Shown here: positions 60,802-64,000 of the stretch, one piece after another
Numbering within the stretch: the stretch's first letter is position 1
How the letters are laid out: every line of letters begins with the position of its first letter
NCBI GenBank assembly: GCA_013306675.1
Contig: JABLUY010000128.1
Span: 1-64,000 of the forward strand
Length of the DNA stretch: 64,000 nucleotides
Source of the DNA: Thraustochytrium sp. TN22
Lineage: Eukaryota; Sar; Bigyra; Thraustochytrida; Thraustochytriidae
Direction: 5' to 3'
Notes under the pieces: generated by a model
Databases searched by the model: none
The model's input: the letters and a program-made list of their open reading frames with translations, nothing else
What the model was told of the DNA's origin: nothing
Position numbers and translations under genes: made by a program

Positions 60802-61195
60802 AGCTGGTTTGGCATTGCTTAGTATTCACATCAAGGCTTCCTCTCCCCCTTTCCACGAATAGCTTACGAACGTCCTCTTGTGGCCAGGGAGCTTGGACTT
60901 TTATTTTAGTAAAAAATTGCTCGCTCTCGCTCCACGAGTTTGATCGCAACGATCGATCTGCGCTACTAGCTAGCTAGCTAGAGCGTCCCACTGCCAGTGG
61001 TGGAGATGCTTTAGTAGAGAACAAGGGCCGCCGTCAACTTCAAGTGCAGTGCCCCGCGCCGGCGCTTGGTGGCCCAACGGCTTGAGGCGCGCGTCCCACT
61101 TCCGAGGCCGAGTCTCCTGCCAGTGGGCTCTCGCAACTGGCCCAGAAGTCCAAACAGCGGGCGGCGCGAGGCCGCCAGGGCGCGCCGCGGAGGCC
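60802..61195 (+). promoter_or_regulatory. Spacer before the surface repeat protein
   Basis: 394 bp. A TTTTATTTTAGTAAAAAA-type AT-rich patch at about 60899-60918 is a likely 3'-end region of the protease gene. A (CTAG)n tract lies at about 60965-60980, roughly 215 bp before the next ATG. Confidence 0.5.
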
Positions 61196-64000
61196 ATGGA
61201 AGCGGCGCGAGACAAGGCCCGCGCCGGCTTCGCCCGCGCTGTCGGCACCGGCCGGCGCCGCGGCCGCCCTGGCTCGGCGGCACGGCATGGCGCACTCTGC
61301 CTCGCGGTACTTTGCAGCGCGCTCTTCGCATACGCACGGGCGGCGGCACCGGTGCTCGTGGACGCCGCGTTGGACGTCGGCACGCGCGCGCTGACACTGG
61401 GCGTCTCCAGCGTCAACGTCGTTAGTGATGGCACCCTCGTAGCGCTTACGAGGTCAGATACCGCCGCTGTGCTGGCCATCCTCTCGGACATGACCTCCGT
61501 CACGGTCGATGCGGGCGCCGAAACCGTATCGGCGAGCTTGACACTCGCCCAGCAGTTCGCCGTGCAGCAGGCTCTCGACGCAGCCGCCTCGCTGGAGTTG
61601 ACCGCGGGCGCATCGGCCTTTCAGAGTGCCGCGCTGGAGGGGAGCTCCTCCGCCACCGTCGCCGCCACTGTCACGCCCGACTCACAGGCGCCCGCTTTGG
61701 TGCCTCCAGCAGCCCTGGATCTCAATACGGGTCAACTGATGCTCGTGTTCGACGAGTATGTTGACGCCAGCACGTGGAATGCTGCGCAGCTCACGCTCCA
61801 GTCGGGCGGCTTCTCTGGGGTCGCAACAGCTGCGACCCTCAGCGATGACGGCGATAACGAGCAGCTCGTCATGGCGCTTTCCGAGGCGACACGCGCCCAG
61901 CTGGCCGCACAAAATGCCGCGGCGAATCCTGTCACCTTGAGTCTCGCATCTTCCTTCATTCATGACTTCGAAGGCAACGCGAACACCGCTGCAACGGGTG
62001 CGGCTGTGACCGTGACGGCAGACACGACCCCACCGGCGCTGTCCAGCGCAACGCTCGACCTCAACACGGGTGTCGTACAGATGGCATTCTCCGAATACGT
62101 CGACGTGTCCACGTGGAGCGCAGACGAGGTCTCATTCACACCGGCTGGCGGATCAGCGATTGCAGGCACGGGCTCTACACTCGATGACGACGGCGACAAC
62201 GAAATCGTGGTCTTCACGCTGCCAGAGGCGACGCGGGCCGCGCTGAGCGCCGAGGACGCTGCGAGCAACGCCATCACGGTGACTCTGTCGACCTCGTTCA
62301 TCCAGGATTTCGGCAAGGTCGCGAACATCGCCGCTACAAGTGACCCCGTGACAGTGACGTCCGACTCGACCGCGCCGACGCTGTCCAGCGCGACGCTCGA
62401 CCTCAACACGGGCACTGTGCAGCTCACCTTTTTGGAGTACGTTGACGTATCAACGTGGAGCGCAGACGAGGTCTCGTTCACGGCTGCTGGCGGATCCGCG
62501 ATTGCGGGCACGGGTTCCACGCTCGATGACGACGGCGACAATGAAATCGTTGTCTTCACGCTGCCAGAGGCGACGCGGGCCGCGCTAAGCGCCGAGGACG
62601 CCGCGAGCAACGCCATCACGGTGACTCTGTCGACCTCATTCATCCAGGACTTTGGCAAGGTCGCAAACGTCGCCGCTACAAGTGAAGCCGTGACAGTGAC
62701 ATCCGACGCGACGGCGCCGACGCTGTCCAGCGCGACGCTCGACCTCAACACGGGCACTGTGCAGCTCACCTTTTCGGAGTACGTCGATGTGTCGACTTGG
62801 AGTGCCGACGAGGTCTCGTTCACGCCGGCTGGCGGATCAGCGACTGCGGGCACGGGCTCTACGCTCGATGACGACGGCGAGAATGAAATCGTTGTCTTCA
62901 CGCTACCAGAGGCGACGCGGGCTGCGCTGAGCGCCGAGGACGCTGCGAGCAACGCCATCACGGTGACTCTGTCGACCTCATTCATCCAGGATTTCGGCAA
63001 GGTCGCGAACATCGCCGCAACAAGTGACCCCGTGACAGTGACGTCCGACTCGACCGCGCCGACGTTGTCTAGCGCGACGCTCGACCTCAACACGGGCACT
63101 GTGCAGCTCACCTTTTTGGAGTACGTTGACGTATCAACGTGGAGCGCAGACGAGGTCTCGTTCACGGCTGCTGGCGGATCCGCGATTGCGGGCACGGGTT
63201 CCACGCTCGATGACGACGGCGACAATGAAATCGTTGTCTTCACGCTGCCAGAGGCGACGCGGGCCGCGCTAAGCGCCGAGGACGCCGCGAGCAACGCCAT
63301 CACGGTGACTCTGTCGACCTCATTCATCCAGGACTTTGGCAAGGTCGCAAACGTCGTCGCTACAAGTGACCCCGTGACAGTGGCGTCCGACGCGACCGCG
63401 CCGACGCTGTCTAGCGCGACGCTCGACCTCAACACGGGCACTGTGCAGCTCACCTTTTCTGAGTACGTCGATGTGTCCACCTGGAGCGCCGACGAGGTCT
63501 CGTTCACGCCGGCTGGCGGATCAGCGACTGCGGGCACGGGCTCTACGCTCGATGACGACGGCGAGAATGAAATCGTTGTCTTCACGCTACCAGAGGCGAC
63601 GCGGGCTGCGCTGAGCGCCGAGGACGCTGCGAGCAACGCCATCACGGTGACTCTGTCGACCTCATTCATCCAGGATTTCGGCAAGGTCGCGAACATCGCC
63701 GCAACAAGTGACCCCGTGACAGTGACGTCCGACTCGACCGCGCCGACGTTGTCTAGCGCGACGCTCGACCTCAACACGGGCACTGTGCAGCTCACCTTTT
63801 TGGAGTACGTTGACGTATCAACGTGGAGCGCAGACGAGGTCTCGTTCACGGCTGCTGGCGGATCCGCGATTGCGGGCACGGGTTCCACGCTCGATGACGA
63901 CGGCGACAATGAAATCGTTGTCTTCACGCTGCCAGAGGCGACGCGGGCCGCGCTAAGCGCCGAGGACGCCGCGAGCAACGCCATCACGGTGACTCTGTCG
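61196..64000 (+). CDS. Large secreted tandem-repeat protein (3' end outside the window)
   Basis: At least 935 aa, open to the window edge with no stop. It starts at ATG 61196 with a basic N-terminus and hydrophobic signal segment (ALCLAVLCSALFAYARA). A unique region of about 150 residues follows. Then come a diverged repeat (from 61712) and six highly similar units of 342 bp (114 aa) starting at 62051, 62393, 62735, 63077, 63419 and 63761. Each unit runs APTLSSATLDLNTGTVQLTF, EYVDVSTWSADEVSFT, STLDDDGDNEIVVFTLPEA, then NAITVTLSTSFIQDFGKVAN. The pattern LxFxExVDxST resembles Ig-like beta-sandwich repeats of bacterial and algal surface proteins (SbsA-like), and the DDDGDNE loop could bind calcium. 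A cell-wall or adhesion role is inferred. The antisense open frame over this array is a by-product of codon usage. Confidence 0.85.
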   Translation, partial: MEAARDKARAGFARAVGTGRRRGRPGSAARHGALCLAVLCSALFAYARAAAPVLVDAALDVGTRALTLGVSSVNVVSDGTLVALTRSDTAAVLAILSDMTSVTVDAGAETVSASLTLAQQFAVQQALDAAASLELTAGASAFQSAALEGSSSATVAATVTPDSQAPALVPPAALDLNTGQLMLVFDEYVDASTWNAAQLTLQSGGFSGVATAATLSDDGDNEQLVMALSEATRAQLAAQNAAANPVTLSLASSFIHDFEGNANTAATGAAVTVTADTTPPALSSATLDLNTGVVQMAFSEYVDVSTWSADEVSFTPAGGSAIAGTGSTLDDDGDNEIVVFTLPEATRAALSAEDAASNAITVTLSTSFIQDFGKVANIAATSDPVTVTSDSTAPTLSSATLDLNTGTVQLTFLEYVDVSTWSADEVSFTAAGGSAIAGTGSTLDDDGDNEIVVFTLPEATRAALSAEDAASNAITVTLSTSFIQDFGKVANVAATSEAVTVTSDATAPTLSSATLDLNTGTVQLTFSEYVDVSTWSADEVSFTPAGGSATAGTGSTLDDDGENEIVVFTLPEATRAALSAEDAASNAITVTLSTSFIQDFGKVANIAATSDPVTVTSDSTAPTLSSATLDLNTGTVQLTFLEYVDVSTWSADEVSFTAAGGSAIAGTGSTLDDDGDNEIVVFTLPEATRAALSAEDAASNAITVTLSTSFIQDFGKVANVVATSDPVTVASDATAPTLSSATLDLNTGTVQLTFSEYVDVSTWSADEVSFTPAGGSATAGTGSTLDDDGENEIVVFTLPEATRAALSAEDAASNAITVTLSTSFIQDFGKVANIAATSDPVTVTSDSTAPTLSSATLDLNTGTVQLTFLEYVDVSTWSADEVSFTAAGGSAIAGTGSTLDDDGDNEIVVFTLPEATRAALSAEDAASNAITVTLS
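62051..64000 (+). repeat. 342-bp coding tandem repeat with A-B-A-B-A higher-order structure
   Basis: Exactly 342 bp separates successive units. Units at 62393, 63077 and 63761 share type-A features (TFLEYVDV, TAAGGSAIAG, DGDNE). Units at 62735 and 63419 share type-B features (TFSEYVDV, TPAGGSATAG, DGENE). The A units are almost identical in DNA, so the amplified unit is 684 bp (A+B). The array continues beyond the window. Confidence 0.95.

Noticed and set aside
61960-63987. 675-aa antisense open frame opposite the surface repeat gene
   Set aside because: It mirrors the 342-bp repeat and has no independent protein character; the + strand reads as a sensible secreted repeat protein with signal peptide.

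Overview
This is nuclear DNA of a GC-rich microbial eukaryote. The evidence is the eukaryote-only proteins (a SKA1 kinetochore protein, Wee1 kinase, ATG101, COX6A, a tubulin-type cytosolic carboxypeptidase, a TRF-like Myb protein) and five short GT-AG introns (71-92 bp) that join exons in frame. Genes are dense (23 in 64 kb), mostly single-exon, and alternate between strands with short shared promoters. The plant-type tRNA ligase and the sugar nucleotidyltransferase-glucuronokinase fusion point to a protist with plant-like enzymes. A stramenopile such as a thraustochytrid is my guess, but the lineage is not settled from sequence alone. No transposon, virus-like element, tRNA, rRNA or CRISPR array was seen.

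Layout. 0-10 kb: a BAR-PAH repeat protein, a trifunctional tRNA ligase and a secreted double-PA-domain protein. 11-29 kb: a CCP1/AGTPBP1-like deglutamylase, a cyclic-nucleotide phosphodiesterase with a voltage-sensor-like membrane module, a TRF-like telobox Myb protein with a ubiquitin-like tail, and a seven-helix membrane protein with IQ motifs. 29-44 kb: ATG101, glucuronokinase fusion, an EF-hand/IQ protein, a Skp1-like/cytochrome b5 fusion, SKA1, COX6A, a FERM-IQ-proline-rich protein and a two-helix mini-protein. 44-64 kb: a SYLF-WW-SH3 protein, a TPR-like protein, Wee1 with a large activation-loop insert, Maf, threonyl-tRNA synthetase, METTL13-like methyltransferase, a papain-family protease, and the 5' part of a large surface repeat protein that leaves the window at 64000.

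The genes do not form one pathway. Loose themes are membrane/actin remodelling (BAR, FERM, SYLF-SH3), cell division (SKA1, Wee1, TRF-like, CCP), calcium/calmodulin and cyclic-nucleotide signalling (three IQ-bearing proteins, an EF-hand and the PDE), and translation (ThrRS, tRNA ligase, METTL13).

The most unusual items are the domain fusions (voltage-sensor-like + PDE, BAR + PAH, Skp1-like + cytochrome b5, FERM + 3 IQ + polyproline), the 111-residue insert in the Wee1 activation loop, and a surface protein built from 114-residue repeats in an A-B-A-B-A higher-order pattern. All start codons given are ATG; longer open frames that begin only at TTG or GTG were trimmed.
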